Source: Ruminiclostridium sp. | Lineage (GTDB): Bacteria; Bacillota; Clostridia; Oscillospirales; Ruminococcaceae | Reading direction: 5' to 3' | Length of the DNA: 64,000 nt | Assembly (NCBI GenBank): GCA_017465545.1 | Contig: JAFTVY010000055.1 | Span: 1 to 64,000, forward strand | Position numbers and translations under genes: made by a program | Part shown: in pieces, positions 26,149 to 34,411 of the stretch | Layout of the letters: the number at the start of each line of letters is the position of its first letter | Numbering within the stretch: position 1 is the first letter of the stretch | Notes under the pieces: model-generated | The model's input: only the letters and a program-made list of their open reading frames with translations | Database searches by the model: none | Told to the model about the DNA's origin: nothing

Positions 26149-27342
26149 TTATTCATAAATCAGACTTATTTTTTGCTTTACTCCTATATTTCGGTCAACG
26201 GTATATTTTACTCTCAGTCTTATTCCGTCTTTTTCGCTGACAAACTCACTTTCGGCTGATACGACCTTGTCATCCCGAAGAAAATTCGCCTCAAAATCAG
26301 CTCTCTGCTGATTCAGTTGCTTCACTACGTCCTCTCTTCTGTACGTTACCTGCTCTTTTTCATAAAAAGTATATATGCCTTTTTTATATCTCAACGGCGT
26401 TTTTATCCCGAAAATATTAACGTAACCGTATTCCTCCCTGTAGCTTATATCATCACTTTCCGATATTTCTACGTTATCAAAGGGAGATCTGACGGAAAAG
26501 TCACCGAACATAAAATACGTAGTATACTTATTTTCAGAAAGGGGTTTTCTTTTCTCCTGAGTAAAAGGAAGATAAAATTCTTCCGTCTGATAACACCGTG
26601 CAACAAGCTCACCTTCAGCGTGAACATATATCATACCATCGTTGTTATTATCCACGGCGCCGCTTATCAGCAGTTGTCCCTTTTTTATACCATCTCCGAC
26701 CTCTGCACATTTTACACCTCTTTTTACAGTAGCAGAGATAAGCTGACAATCATAGTCCGATACTATATTGCAAGGCATCTCCGCAGGTATCTCTTCAACC
26801 TTCAATGGTTCCCTTTCCTTCACCTTTATATATATACGACTTCCCTCTCTTTCAACGCTTATCCAGGATAGAAGCTTTATATCAGCCAGTCCCTTGCATT
26901 CGCATTCGCTTACCAAAAAATTATGTACGTAAGCACCGGGATATATTCCGCAATCATTTGCAAGACTGTAAAGCTGTGACCTTGACAGATTTTCGTTTCC
27001 CGTGATTCTTATATCCCAGACAAACTGTGACAGAATCAGAATAACAACAGCACAGCACATAGGTCCTATGATAAGTCCCCAGCGCTGTCTGTAGCCATAC
27101 AATCTGAAATATAAACCGTGCTTTTCTATTACTCTTATCCTGACTGCGTATTTTTTTGCAAGCTTGCATATAAAAAAGTAATCCGACGCCTTTACAAGTG
27201 CAGAAATCACACACTTGTCTTCTGAAATGTCGTATAGCTCAATATCATTTTCGATAAGCGCTGACAAGAATTTTTCCTGAAAGCCCCCTATTCCTCCGAA
27301 TCTTACGTATGCAAAGCCGTAATTTTTCTTATTCCTCTTCAC
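26149..27342 (-). CDS. yqfD: Sporulation protein YqfD
   Basis: The GTG at 27342 is chosen as start because GGGAGGA lies 8 bp upstream; an ATG at 27372 lacks a ribosome-binding site and overlaps yqfC more. The 397-aa product has an N-terminal FAYVRFGGIGGFQEKFLSAL domain, a membrane helix near residues 83-103 and an outside region with LYSLANDCGIYPGAY and WISVEREGSRIYIKVKERE. YqfD family proteins are made under SigE in the mother cell. The gene overlaps yqfC by 14 bp. Confidence 0.93.
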   Translation of the reverse strand: MKRNKKNYGFAYVRFGGIGGFQEKFLSALIENDIELYDISEDKCVISALVKASDYFFICKLAKKYAVRIRVIEKHGLYFRLYGYRQRWGLIIGPMCCAVVILILSQFVWDIRITGNENLSRSQLYSLANDCGIYPGAYVHNFLVSECECKGLADIKLLSWISVEREGSRIYIKVKEREPLKVEEIPAEMPCNIVSDYDCQLISATVKRGVKCAEVGDGIKKGQLLISGAVDNNNDGMIYVHAEGELVARCYQTEEFYLPFTQEKRKPLSENKYTTYFMFGDFSVRSPFDNVEISESDDISYREEYGYVNIFGIKTPLRYKKGIYTFYEKEQVTYRREDVVKQLNQQRADFEANFLRDDKVVSAESEFVSEKDGIRLRVKYTVDRNIGVKQKISLIYE

Positions 27343-27622
27343 TACTGTTATCCTCCCTGCCGCTTTCATCAAACTGAATACTGTGTATTTTCCCGTATAT
27401 CCTTACGTTCTTATAGCCATAATTCTCCATACGAAGCTCCAGACCTATTATTTTTACTTCAGATTTTGCAAGCTGTAATATAATCTGTTCCTTTTCAAAT
27501 TTTAAAACCTTATGACAATATTCGACGTTTACACATCCGTCATCACTTATATAAATAAAAGAATGCCGTCTTGTCATATTTTTCAGCTTATCATACTTCA
27601 GGGCAAGCTTATTTACATTCAT
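27329..27622 (-). CDS. yqfC: Sporulation protein YqfC (YabP/YqfC family)
   Basis: 97 aa, made of beta strands (HSFIYISDDGCVNVEYC, LRMENYGYKNVRIYGKIHSI) typical of the YabP/YqfC family. It is the first gene of the yqfC-yqfD-phoH-ybeY-dgkA-era-recO cluster and is divergent from ylbJ. Sporulation-specific control of this end is likely, with separate vegetative promoters for phoH onward. Confidence 0.9.
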   Translation of the reverse strand: MNVNKLALKYDKLKNMTRRHSFIYISDDGCVNVEYCHKVLKFEKEQIILQLAKSEVKIIGLELRMENYGYKNVRIYGKIHSIQFDESGREDNSSEEE

Positions 27623-27699
27623 TTTTTCATCAACTCCTTAATATAGATTTATATGCTTGAAATTTTAAAAAATGATGTCAGAATCACAAAGGAGCAGAC

Positions 27700-28755
27700 A
27701 TGACCGTAAAAGTTAAAAATATACTGATTTCTATCGCTATGGTTTTCCTTCTCATAACCCTTATAATATACAGCAAGGATACCGCCGAGACTATACGTCA
27801 TTGTATAGAAATATGTACGAAAACCCTCATTCCGTCCATATTTGCATATATGATACTATGCACCTTTCTCATAAACAGCGGGCTTTCTGAAATAATAACC
27901 GCACCTCTGTGGTATTTATCAAGGAGATTTATAAAGCTTGATAGAAAGCTTTTTTCAGTTCTCGTACTGAGTCTTATTGCCGGATATCCAGTAGGAACTA
28001 AAATGCTGAAGGAAGTTGTTTCGCAAAATAAAAATTATACCGAAGTTGCGCACAAAATATCCCCCTACTGTTATGCAAGTGGTCCTGCTTTTATAATCGG
28101 CATAGCAGGAAACGTTGTATACAACAGCTCTGCCGCAGGACTGATAATTTTTCTGTCCTGTACAATAAGCAATATAATATGTATAATATTCATAACAAGA
28201 AAAGAAAAAGATAATAACCCGTTGCTAAACAGACAAACCGATACCAGCGGTAAAATAGTATCTTCCGCTCTCCTTTCTTCTGCTAAGGCTATTATGATTA
28301 TTTGTCTTTCTATGATAGTTTTTAATATAGCTACAGATCTTTTCTCCTGCCTTACCGAAAACGCTTTATGCGATACCACCGCATTCAGATATGTAAAATC
28401 AATTATAGAAGTAACCAATATATGCACCCTCGACGCCACTACACCTCTATGGCTGATGACGTTTTTCATCTCCTTCGGAGGACTCTGCGTTATCTTTCAG
28501 ATATACCTTATAGCGGACGGCACAGTCAGATTTTTCCGATTCGCTTTGTTTAGGCTTATCCCTTCTGCTTTAAGCTCAGCTATATGCTTTGTGATTACGG
28601 AAATTTCAGATTTTGAAGCATATATACCTGCAACAAACGTAAAATCTCCTATGCTGACAATTGAAAATCCGTTAGTGCTGTTTTCCGTAGGCTCTATGTC
28701 ATTGATTTTAATAGCATATTTATCCGATCAGATAAAAATTTTTAAAAAATATTAA
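27700..28755 (+). CDS. ylbJ: Sporulation integral membrane protein YlbJ
   Basis: 351 aa with about eight membrane helices. Family features include LIPSIFAYMILCTFLINSG, SLIAGYPVGTKM and ISPYCYASGPAFIIG, matching the GATE/nucleoside-recognition fold of YlbJ and SpoIIIAE-like transporters. It is required for spore formation in B. subtilis (family knowledge). It is divergent from yqfC, sharing a 77-bp intergenic region that probably holds mother-cell promoters. Confidence 0.88.
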   Translation: MTVKVKNILISIAMVFLLITLIIYSKDTAETIRHCIEICTKTLIPSIFAYMILCTFLINSGLSEIITAPLWYLSRRFIKLDRKLFSVLVLSLIAGYPVGTKMLKEVVSQNKNYTEVAHKISPYCYASGPAFIIGIAGNVVYNSSAAGLIIFLSCTISNIICIIFITRKEKDNNPLLNRQTDTSGKIVSSALLSSAKAIMIICLSMIVFNIATDLFSCLTENALCDTTAFRYVKSIIEVTNICTLDATTPLWLMTFFISFGGLCVIFQIYLIADGTVRFFRFALFRLIPSALSSAICFVITEISDFEAYIPATNVKSPMLTIENPLVLFSVGSMSLILIAYLSDQIKIFKKY

Positions 28756-28793
28756 AATTTTTTTAAAAAAGACTGGATTTATTGAAAAAAGTA

Positions 28794-28802
28794 TGTTATA
28801 AT
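28794..28802 (+). promoter_or_regulatory. Extended -10 promoter of the small Cys protein gene
   Basis: TGTTATAAT (TGn plus consensus -10) without a clear -35, 53 bp before the ATG. Confidence 0.55.
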
Positions 28803-28854
28803 ACATAAGGATAATTATATATGCAATAACATTCAGAATGGTGGTGTACATAAT

Positions 28855-29070
28855 ATGGCTAAGAAAAAATTATTCGGAAACAACATTAAGCCTTCATGCA
28901 AATACTGTCAGTTGGGATCAGCGCTTGGTGACGACAAGATTCAGTGCGAGAAATTCGGTGTTGTAAAAACTTACGATTCTTGCAAGAAGTTTGTGTACTC
29001 TCCCTTAAAGCGTATTCCGAAGAAGGAAATTCAGCTCGCAAATTCAGATGTAAACAATATAGATTTCTGA
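28855..29070 (+). CDS. Small four-cysteine protein, possible zinc ribbon
   Basis: 71 aa with its own promoter and terminator. The four Cys are arranged CKYC (about 15-18), C31 (KIQCEKFG) and C43 (YDSCKKF), a spacing compatible with a small zinc ribbon. It is basic at both ends (MAKKKLFGNNIKPS; LKRIPKKE), suggesting nucleic-acid contact (inference). It recalls conserved hypothetical proteins of clostridia but the family name is not known to me. Confidence 0.75.
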   Translation: MAKKKLFGNNIKPSCKYCQLGSALGDDKIQCEKFGVVKTYDSCKKFVYSPLKRIPKKEIQLANSDVNNIDF

Positions 29071-29083
29071 TAAATAAAAAGTT

Positions 29084-29118
29084 TTCGGTTAATATATCAA
29101 TATTAACCGAATTTTTTT
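29084..29118 (+). terminator. Intrinsic terminator
   Basis: TTCGGTTAATA and TATTAACCGAA arms followed by seven T. Confidence 0.9.
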
Positions 29119-29165
29119 GTCTATTTTAGACAAAAAAATTTATACAACTTTGATTATAATGCTAC

Positions 29166-29194
29166 TTGAAGAATGTGTAAATATATGATAGAAT
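29166..29194 (+). promoter_or_regulatory. Promoter of the solute-binding protein gene
   Basis: TTGAAG, a 17-bp spacer and TAGAAT with extended -10 TGA. The start site would be near 29201, inside the operator. Confidence 0.7.
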
Positions 29195-29198
29195 AGTG

Positions 29199-29216
29199 TT
29201 GTAAACGATTGCACAA
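29199..29216 (+). promoter_or_regulatory. cre / LacI-family operator over the start site
   Basis: TTGTAAACGATTGCACAA matches the CcpA cre consensus WTGNAANCGNWNNCW at every fixed position and has TTGT/ACAA ends. Its position over +1 predicts repression by CcpA or a dedicated LacI-family regulator. Confidence 0.65.
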
Positions 29217-29249
29217 CAAATGCAATAATAGAAAATGGAGGTAATTAGT

Positions 29250-30695
29250 TTGAAAATCAAAAGAATCTTAGCGGGTATTTTAGCTGTATCTACAGTATTC
29301 ACAGCAACTGCCTGCTCCGGTGGCGGGGATACAAGCACAACAACTTCTGTGCCTGAAACAACCACCGAAACAACCATCGATGACGAAATCGATAACCCCG
29401 TTGACATCGGCAACATAAGCATTGATGCCGGTGAGGAAGTAGAACCTGCAACACTTATTTACATGGGTAACTACGACCTCAGAACAGCAGGTGACATTAA
29501 GCCTGCATACAAGTATTTCCAGGAAAACTACAATTGTGACATCGAAGTAACAATAGTAAACTTCCTTCAGATACTTGAAAAGCTGACAGCGGCAATCTCC
29601 AGCGGCGAATCTCCTGACCTTGTTGACTATCAGGATAACGTATTCCCTCTTATGATGTCCAAGAACCTTTACACACCCTTAGAAGATGTTATGGATCTTT
29701 CTGCTCCTCAGTGGTCAGGTCTTGAAGACTACATAAACAAGTTCAAGTGGAACGGTCACAACTACTACTATCCATGGAGCTACGATGTATCTCCCTACTT
29801 CCTCATCTACAACAGAGGTCTTTTTGAAGAATTAGGTATTGACGATCCTAAGGAGCTTTACGAAAGCGGTGACTGGACATGGTCAACATTCAAGGAATGC
29901 TGCCAGAAGTTCGTAGACAGCCAGGAAGGCAGACTTGGTCTTTACGGTGCAGGTCAGTATTCAGCTACATCCTTCATCGACTCTACAGGTACTCCTCTCC
30001 TCACAATCGAGGATGACGGTACACTCGTATGCAACTTAGTAAACGCAGATGTAGAAAGAGCAACAACCTTTATGCAGGATCTTTATAAGGAAGGTTTGGC
30101 AGGCTTTGCAGAGACTTATATGGACGTATCTGAACAGCCTATCACAGACGGTCTCAATGCATTCCAGGGTATGGGCGGCTGGATTATCACCAACTATGCT
30201 AAGAGAATGGTAGCAGCTGAAAAGAAGGGTTCATCAATGGACATCTTCTTCGTTCCTTTCCCCAGAGATCCCAACGCTGATGATTACTACTACTCAATGA
30301 GCACTTTCGGTTATCTTGTTCCCGCTGGTTCCAAGCACGTTGAACAGGCTTCTGTATTCATCAACTGCTGCAGACTCAGTGTAACAGACGATGCACTTGC
30401 AGAAACAACCAAGGAAAGTATCATGAAGAACAAGAAGTACACAGATGAAATGTACGAATTCATGCAGCAGTTCAAGGACGTAGAAAAGTTCAGCTGTATC
30501 GTCGACCAGCCCTACGGTCTTGACGACAACACAGCAACCATCATCAAGAATATGCTCGGTGCTGTATTATTCAACAACGTAGAAGATTATCTTGATATGT
30601 CATGGACACAGCTCAGAGAAGCTAACAGTGGTGCTATCTTACAGCAGGTAGATTACTACAACGGCCTTATCAAGAGCGGTAACAGCGCTTCCTAA
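29250..30695 (+). CDS. ABC transporter solute-binding lipoprotein (family 1, carbohydrate type)
   Basis: The TTG at 29250 is chosen because GGAGG lies 8 bp upstream; an ATG at 29235 overlaps that site. The 481-aa product has a signal peptide KIKRILAGILAVSTVFTATA with lipobox Cys22, a Thr-rich spacer, and a family-1 solute-binding fold (PYFLIYNRGLFEELGIDDPK; SGDWTWSTFKECCQKFVDS; AFQGMGGWIITNYAKRM). These proteins catch sugars or oligosaccharides for CUT1 importers. No permease or ATPase gene is adjacent; the gene is monocistronic, so partner subunits must be elsewhere. Codon use is strongly biased to C/G-ending codons, as in highly expressed genes. Confidence 0.93.
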   Translation: MKIKRILAGILAVSTVFTATACSGGGDTSTTTSVPETTTETTIDDEIDNPVDIGNISIDAGEEVEPATLIYMGNYDLRTAGDIKPAYKYFQENYNCDIEVTIVNFLQILEKLTAAISSGESPDLVDYQDNVFPLMMSKNLYTPLEDVMDLSAPQWSGLEDYINKFKWNGHNYYYPWSYDVSPYFLIYNRGLFEELGIDDPKELYESGDWTWSTFKECCQKFVDSQEGRLGLYGAGQYSATSFIDSTGTPLLTIEDDGTLVCNLVNADVERATTFMQDLYKEGLAGFAETYMDVSEQPITDGLNAFQGMGGWIITNYAKRMVAAEKKGSSMDIFFVPFPRDPNADDYYYSMSTFGYLVPAGSKHVEQASVFINCCRLSVTDDALAETTKESIMKNKKYTDEMYEFMQQFKDVEKFSCIVDQPYGLDDNTATIIKNMLGAVLFNNVEDYLDMSWTQLREANSGAILQQVDYYNGLIKSGNSAS

Positions 30696-30711
30696 AATAA
30701 TACAAAAGCTT

Positions 30712-30738
30712 ACGGGGATGCCTTGGCATCCCCGTTTA
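30712..30738. terminator. Terminator after the solute-binding protein gene
   Basis: Perfect 11-bp stem ACGGGGATGCC / GGCATCCCCGT with a 2-base loop, then TTTATTTAA; it lies between convergent genes. Confidence 0.9.
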
Positions 30739-30739
30739 T

Positions 30740-31315
30740 TTAATTAACTTCAACTATCGTTATATTGTCGCTCGTAAGCTCAACCTCGGATAACAATGCA
30801 TCCTTTATCTTAGCCGCTCCGGCTGTGTCAAGCGATGGAGTCTTAACAATTATATTTGCAGAGGTTCCGCTGAGATAGCACAGAACGTCTTCAAAGCCCT
30901 GTGCTTTAAGAACCGTTTCTATTTTGGTTTCAGCCTCCATAAGCTCGGTCATCTTCATAGTATCCTGCGCTACAACCTGCATTTCATCCTTTGTAAGATC
31001 ACCGCCGTTGTAGATGGATTTCAAAACCTCGGTAGCTTCTGCACGACTGTTCTTCTTATCAATTCTTGCCTTTGCAAAATATTCGTCTGCGGCTGTCTCC
31101 TTTATATCCTCTGTAGTATCGGTATTTTTATCAGCGCTACCCTGCTGTGAAGATACGAAGGTCACGTCTCCGTAGTTTTCAGTCTTATTATCAACCGTCT
31201 GTACGTTATCTGCAAGGGCAAAATTTGCATAAAGTCCCACCGACAACACAAGCGCAAGTCCCGCAATAATCAGATGCTTTTTTCCGATAATAAGGTTTAT
31301 TCTTGGTCTTTTCAT
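30740..31315 (-). CDS. spoIIIAH: Stage III sporulation protein AH (SpoIIIAH)
   Basis: 191 aa from the ATG at 31315, behind GAGAGG. One N-terminal membrane helix (HLIIAGLALVLSVGLYANFA) is followed by an acidic linker and the YscJ/FliF-like ring-building domain (KARIDKKNSRAEATEVLKSI, ending ELTSDNITIVEV). In the mother cell it pairs with forespore SpoIIQ to form the feeding-tube channel. It is the last gene of the spoIIIA operon. Confidence 0.95.
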   Translation of the reverse strand: MKRPRINLIIGKKHLIIAGLALVLSVGLYANFALADNVQTVDNKTENYGDVTFVSSQQGSADKNTDTTEDIKETAADEYFAKARIDKKNSRAEATEVLKSIYNGGDLTKDEMQVVAQDTMKMTELMEAETKIETVLKAQGFEDVLCYLSGTSANIIVKTPSLDTAGAAKIKDALLSEVELTSDNITIVEVN

Positions 31316-31332
31316 TATAATACCTCTCTTTT

Positions 31333-31674
31333 TTATATAGTGATACATATTCTGGCAGGCGACACGTCGAGTATTTTTGACGTGAGCTCCAGAATTTTTT
31401 CTTTTATAACAGGATCCTCTGCCGATTCGGTTACTATTCCTACACCCACTACGGTAAGTCCGTCCTTATCCGTCCTGATCATCACTTCAGGCTCCTCTCC
31501 ATCTTTACAAAGCAGGGATATCATCGATATAAGCTGTTTTTCCGACTTAGTGTGTTCATCATCATTCTGGATATAACTCCCTTTGGAAGATGTAAAAAAT
31601 ACAATCAGAAGCACCGCAAAGCCTGTTATAATTGCAATTTTCAAAAATAAATCTGATTTAAAAATATCTTTCAT
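31333..31674 (-). CDS. spoIIIAG: Stage III sporulation protein AG (SpoIIIAG)
   Basis: 113 aa, shorter than B. subtilis SpoIIIAG (about 229 aa). It has an N-terminal membrane helix (KIAIITGFAVLLIVFF) and a small C-terminal ring-building domain (EPEVMIRTDKDGLTVVGVGI). SpoIIIAG forms the large mother-cell ring of the channel. The shorter form appears to lack the beta-cage insertion of the Bacillus protein (inference from length). Confidence 0.88.
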   Translation of the reverse strand: MKDIFKSDLFLKIAIITGFAVLLIVFFTSSKGSYIQNDDEHTKSEKQLISMISLLCKDGEEPEVMIRTDKDGLTVVGVGIVTESAEDPVIKEKILELTSKILDVSPARICITI

Positions 31675-31688
31675 TTTGATTTTCTTTC

Positions 31689-32180
31689 TTATTGACCTTC
31701 TTTCTGTATCAAGCTGTATCTGACAACAATATCATTACCTACCTCCCTGCTTACAAGACTTACCGCCTGATCGATCCTTTTTTCTGCTTCAGTATAAGCA
31801 AATACAATTTCGATTTCACTAATAGATATGCAGAACGCACCGTTTATATGAGCAATAACGTAAACTTTTTCAAAGCTGTACCCGTTATCAGAAAGTAGCT
31901 TTTCAGTTTTCAGCCGTACTGCTTTTGCCGCCTCCTTTCTCGCTTCTTCGGATAATTTATCGCTGAAATCAACTATTTCCACAGATTCAAGATTGTCAAA
32001 ATCAAAGGAAGTAAAAAAAGATATATCATCAAACCCGGATAAAAGGCTTATCGCAAAAATGCAGGAAATCAGAAAAGAAATCTGCGTTTTGAATTTACTG
32101 TCAGGAATCAGCATTTTAAGTATTCCCGTAGCTACAGCAAGCAGGCATACGCCAAGCAATACAGATTTTATACCATCCAT
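31689..32180 (-). CDS. spoIIIAF: Stage III sporulation protein AF (SpoIIIAF)
   Basis: 163 aa from the second of two adjacent ATGs (32180), six bases after GGAGG. Two N-terminal membrane helices (GIKSVLLGVCLLAVATGILK and TQISFLISCIFAISLLSG) precede a ring-building-like domain containing KVYVIAHINGAFCISISEIE. The start overlaps the stop of spoIIIAE, indicating coupling. Confidence 0.9.
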   Translation of the reverse strand: MDGIKSVLLGVCLLAVATGILKMLIPDSKFKTQISFLISCIFAISLLSGFDDISFFTSFDFDNLESVEIVDFSDKLSEEARKEAAKAVRLKTEKLLSDNGYSFEKVYVIAHINGAFCISISEIEIVFAYTEAEKRIDQAVSLVSREVGNDIVVRYSLIQKEGQ

Positions 32181-33295
32181 CATACTCCTCCAAGGGTGAA
32201 TATCATAAGTGAAACACAAATAACACACATCAAAAGAAAACAGCAAAGCAAAGCTAGTACGATAGAAATTACACTCTCTGCCCCCTTTATGACCTGCGAT
32301 AAGCCGCTTGTACCGAACATTTCAGAAATACTGTGTGCAAAAGACAGCAAAAGCTTATAGCATAAAGCGGATAGTATCGAGGGTAACGTAAGCATCGAAC
32401 CTGCAATAACTCCGAATACACCGAAATTCCCCTTTATCATCCCCACACCCCCAAGCATAACGGAAAGTGCGTCGGAAATTGCTCCGCCTATAAAAGGTAC
32501 AGCATTGGAGATCGTGAATCTTGTAGCTTTTAGTCCTATACCATCAGCAGTTGAAGTGATAAAGGTCTGAAGTCCGAGCATAGCTACAAAAATCGTCATC
32601 AGTATTCCGAGTAGCCATATCGTGATTTTCTTTATGCTGTCACAAAACCCTGAAAGCTTCAGCTCCGTATCAACAGCTCCTGCAAGTGTAAAACCCATAA
32701 TGCATATGCCAAGGGGTAGTATTACGTTTGTTGCCAGCATCATAAAAAGCTGGATCCCTCCCATTATAGATCCGTTAAGCACAGTAGCCGAGGTCACTCT
32801 CCCCGTCATGGATATAACCCCTGCAAAAGCAGGAATAAAGGATGAAGCAAAAACCTGCCCTTGCTTTAAAGTATTTTCTCCGTAGGCTATAACCTCGCTT
32901 ACGTTCAGAGTAATTACCGCCGCACAAGAGAGTACACATACAAGGCTGAACACCCTTTTTACCGTATCATTAGCGGAATCAGAAGCTGTTCCTAAAAACG
33001 AAGAGATAAGAACAATTACAATAATTGCCACAAAAAGCTTTAACGGACTTTGTATGTATATGCATAACTGACTCCACAGATATTGCAATATATTTCCGAT
33101 ATTCAAAGCGTTCATATCGACTTTTTCGGGTGTAATTTCATTTCTGTATAACTCGTTTGTAACGTCTTCGGGCAACGAATAATCATAATCCGACAATCCG
33201 GAATCAGGAGCCTCTGCAGATACGTTAAACGATAAAAAAAGCAGAATAGGAATCAGCAATAGAAAAGTAACAATTTTTAAAATCCACATCTTCAT
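32180..33295 (-). CDS. spoIIIAE: Stage III sporulation protein AE (SpoIIIAE)
   Basis: 371 aa with a signal-like first helix (LKIVTFLLLIPILLFLSFNV), an outside segment containing ITPEKVDMNALN, then about seven membrane helices typical of SpoIIIAE (SSFIPAFAGVISMTGRVTSA; ISNAVPFIGGAISDALSVML). It is thought to be the polytopic membrane core of the channel. Normal length (B. subtilis about 399). Confidence 0.95.
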   Translation of the reverse strand: MKMWILKIVTFLLLIPILLFLSFNVSAEAPDSGLSDYDYSLPEDVTNELYRNEITPEKVDMNALNIGNILQYLWSQLCIYIQSPLKLFVAIIVIVLISSFLGTASDSANDTVKRVFSLVCVLSCAAVITLNVSEVIAYGENTLKQGQVFASSFIPAFAGVISMTGRVTSATVLNGSIMGGIQLFMMLATNVILPLGICIMGFTLAGAVDTELKLSGFCDSIKKITIWLLGILMTIFVAMLGLQTFITSTADGIGLKATRFTISNAVPFIGGAISDALSVMLGGVGMIKGNFGVFGVIAGSMLTLPSILSALCYKLLLSFAHSISEMFGTSGLSQVIKGAESVISIVLALLCCFLLMCVICVSLMIFTLGGV

Positions 33296-33298
33296 AAT

Positions 33299-33685
33299 TC
33301 AAGCCATAAGTCCTTTTATTATATCCACAAGCTCGTTAAAAAGCGGCATCGATAAAAGCAGTATAGCGCACTTGCCTGCAAGATCGATTTTTGCGGCTAT
33401 TGAGCCTTCTCCTGCATCCCTGCAGCTTTCTGATGCAAGCTGAGTTATATAACAGATAGCAAGACATTTAAGCAATAATTCGCTGTATTTAAATCCGTTT
33501 TCCGAAAACTCGCTTAGCTGAAGTGCCGATTCTATCACGGGTGAGATTAAAACAACCAACGCTCCAAGCATAATCATACCAGTCGCAAGCGAGATATATA
33601 CGCTGAATTCAGGTCTGTATTGCTTTAATACCACAGATAAAACAGCACCTATCACACCAGCTCCAATAAAAGCTATTATATTCAA
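33299..33685 (-). CDS. spoIIIAD: Stage III sporulation protein AD (SpoIIIAD)
   Basis: 128 aa with four membrane helices, starting IIAFIGAGVIGAVLSVVLKQ and containing YSELLLKCLAICYITQLASE; typical size and sequence for SpoIIIAD. It ends 3 bp before the spoIIIAE start. Confidence 0.94.
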   Translation of the reverse strand: MNIIAFIGAGVIGAVLSVVLKQYRPEFSVYISLATGMIMLGALVVLISPVIESALQLSEFSENGFKYSELLLKCLAICYITQLASESCRDAGEGSIAAKIDLAGKCAILLLSMPLFNELVDIIKGLMA

Positions 33686-33695
33686 ATTTTCTCCT

Positions 33696-33890
33696 CTATA
33701 AATTAAATACGTCCTTTATCGTTTCAAAAAGTCTGCTTATTTCGGTCACTATCATCATAAGCACCACTATAAGCCCTGCTATAGTCGTCATCATAGCCTG
33801 CTCTTCTCTGCCGGAACGTTGCAGAAGCTGATTCAGTATCGCCACCACTATACCGATTGCGGCAATTTTAAATATTAAATCCACGTCCAT
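33696..33890 (-). CDS. spoIIIAC: Stage III sporulation protein AC (SpoIIIAC)
   Basis: 64 aa with two membrane helices (IFKIAAIGIVVAILNQLLQR and MMTTIAGLIVVLMMIVTEIS). It matches SpoIIIAC in length and in the conserved GREEQA loop. Confidence 0.95.
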   Translation of the reverse strand: MDVDLIFKIAAIGIVVAILNQLLQRSGREEQAMMTTIAGLIVVLMMIVTEISRLFETIKDVFNL

Positions 33891-33904
33891 TTCATCACAT
33901 CCTA

Positions 33905-34402
33905 TTATAGCAATACAATTCCCACCGCCGCACCAAGCAGAATACCAAGCGTTCTGTACAGCCTTGTTTTTTTCTTTCTTATTTCATCAGAATCCTTTAT
34001 AAGCGTATCAAGGCTGTGTCTTACCGTCTGCATAATAGCAAGCTGACCTTCCGTATCCGTCTTTCCGAGATTATCGCCAAGCAACGAAATAACCCTGATA
34101 TCATCGGCTGTGAGATATTTTATTTCAGATATTTCATTTCTCCACAGCTCGTCTATTCTTTTCCCTTCCCTTGACCGAGCTATCATATCGTCAGTAATAA
34201 AGGATAGCTTTTCATTTCTCGTTTTATCAAGAAGCTCGTATACAGAATATCTGTTATACTTTATAAGCCCCTCCATTTTTAATATGAGAGCATCTATTTC
34301 CGTTAGGAATATATATCTGTCCTGTATCCTTTTGCCGAAGTAAATTCCAACGAATGCTCCACAGAAGGTAGCAAAGCAAAAAAGTAACATTCTATCCATC
34401 AT
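33905..34402 (-). CDS. spoIIIAB: Stage III sporulation protein AB (SpoIIIAB)
   Basis: 165 aa. An N-terminal helix anchors a mostly helical cytoplasmic part (QDRYIFLTEIDALILKMEGL) and a C-terminal helix (LGILLGAAVGIVLL) ends the protein. It resembles type II secretion GspF-like subunits and works with the SpoIIIAA ATPase. Confidence 0.92.
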   Translation of the reverse strand: MMDRMLLFCFATFCGAFVGIYFGKRIQDRYIFLTEIDALILKMEGLIKYNRYSVYELLDKTRNEKLSFITDDMIARSREGKRIDELWRNEISEIKYLTADDIRVISLLGDNLGKTDTEGQLAIMQTVRHSLDTLIKDSDEIRKKKTRLYRTLGILLGAAVGIVLL

Positions 34403-34411
34403 TGCATCCCA

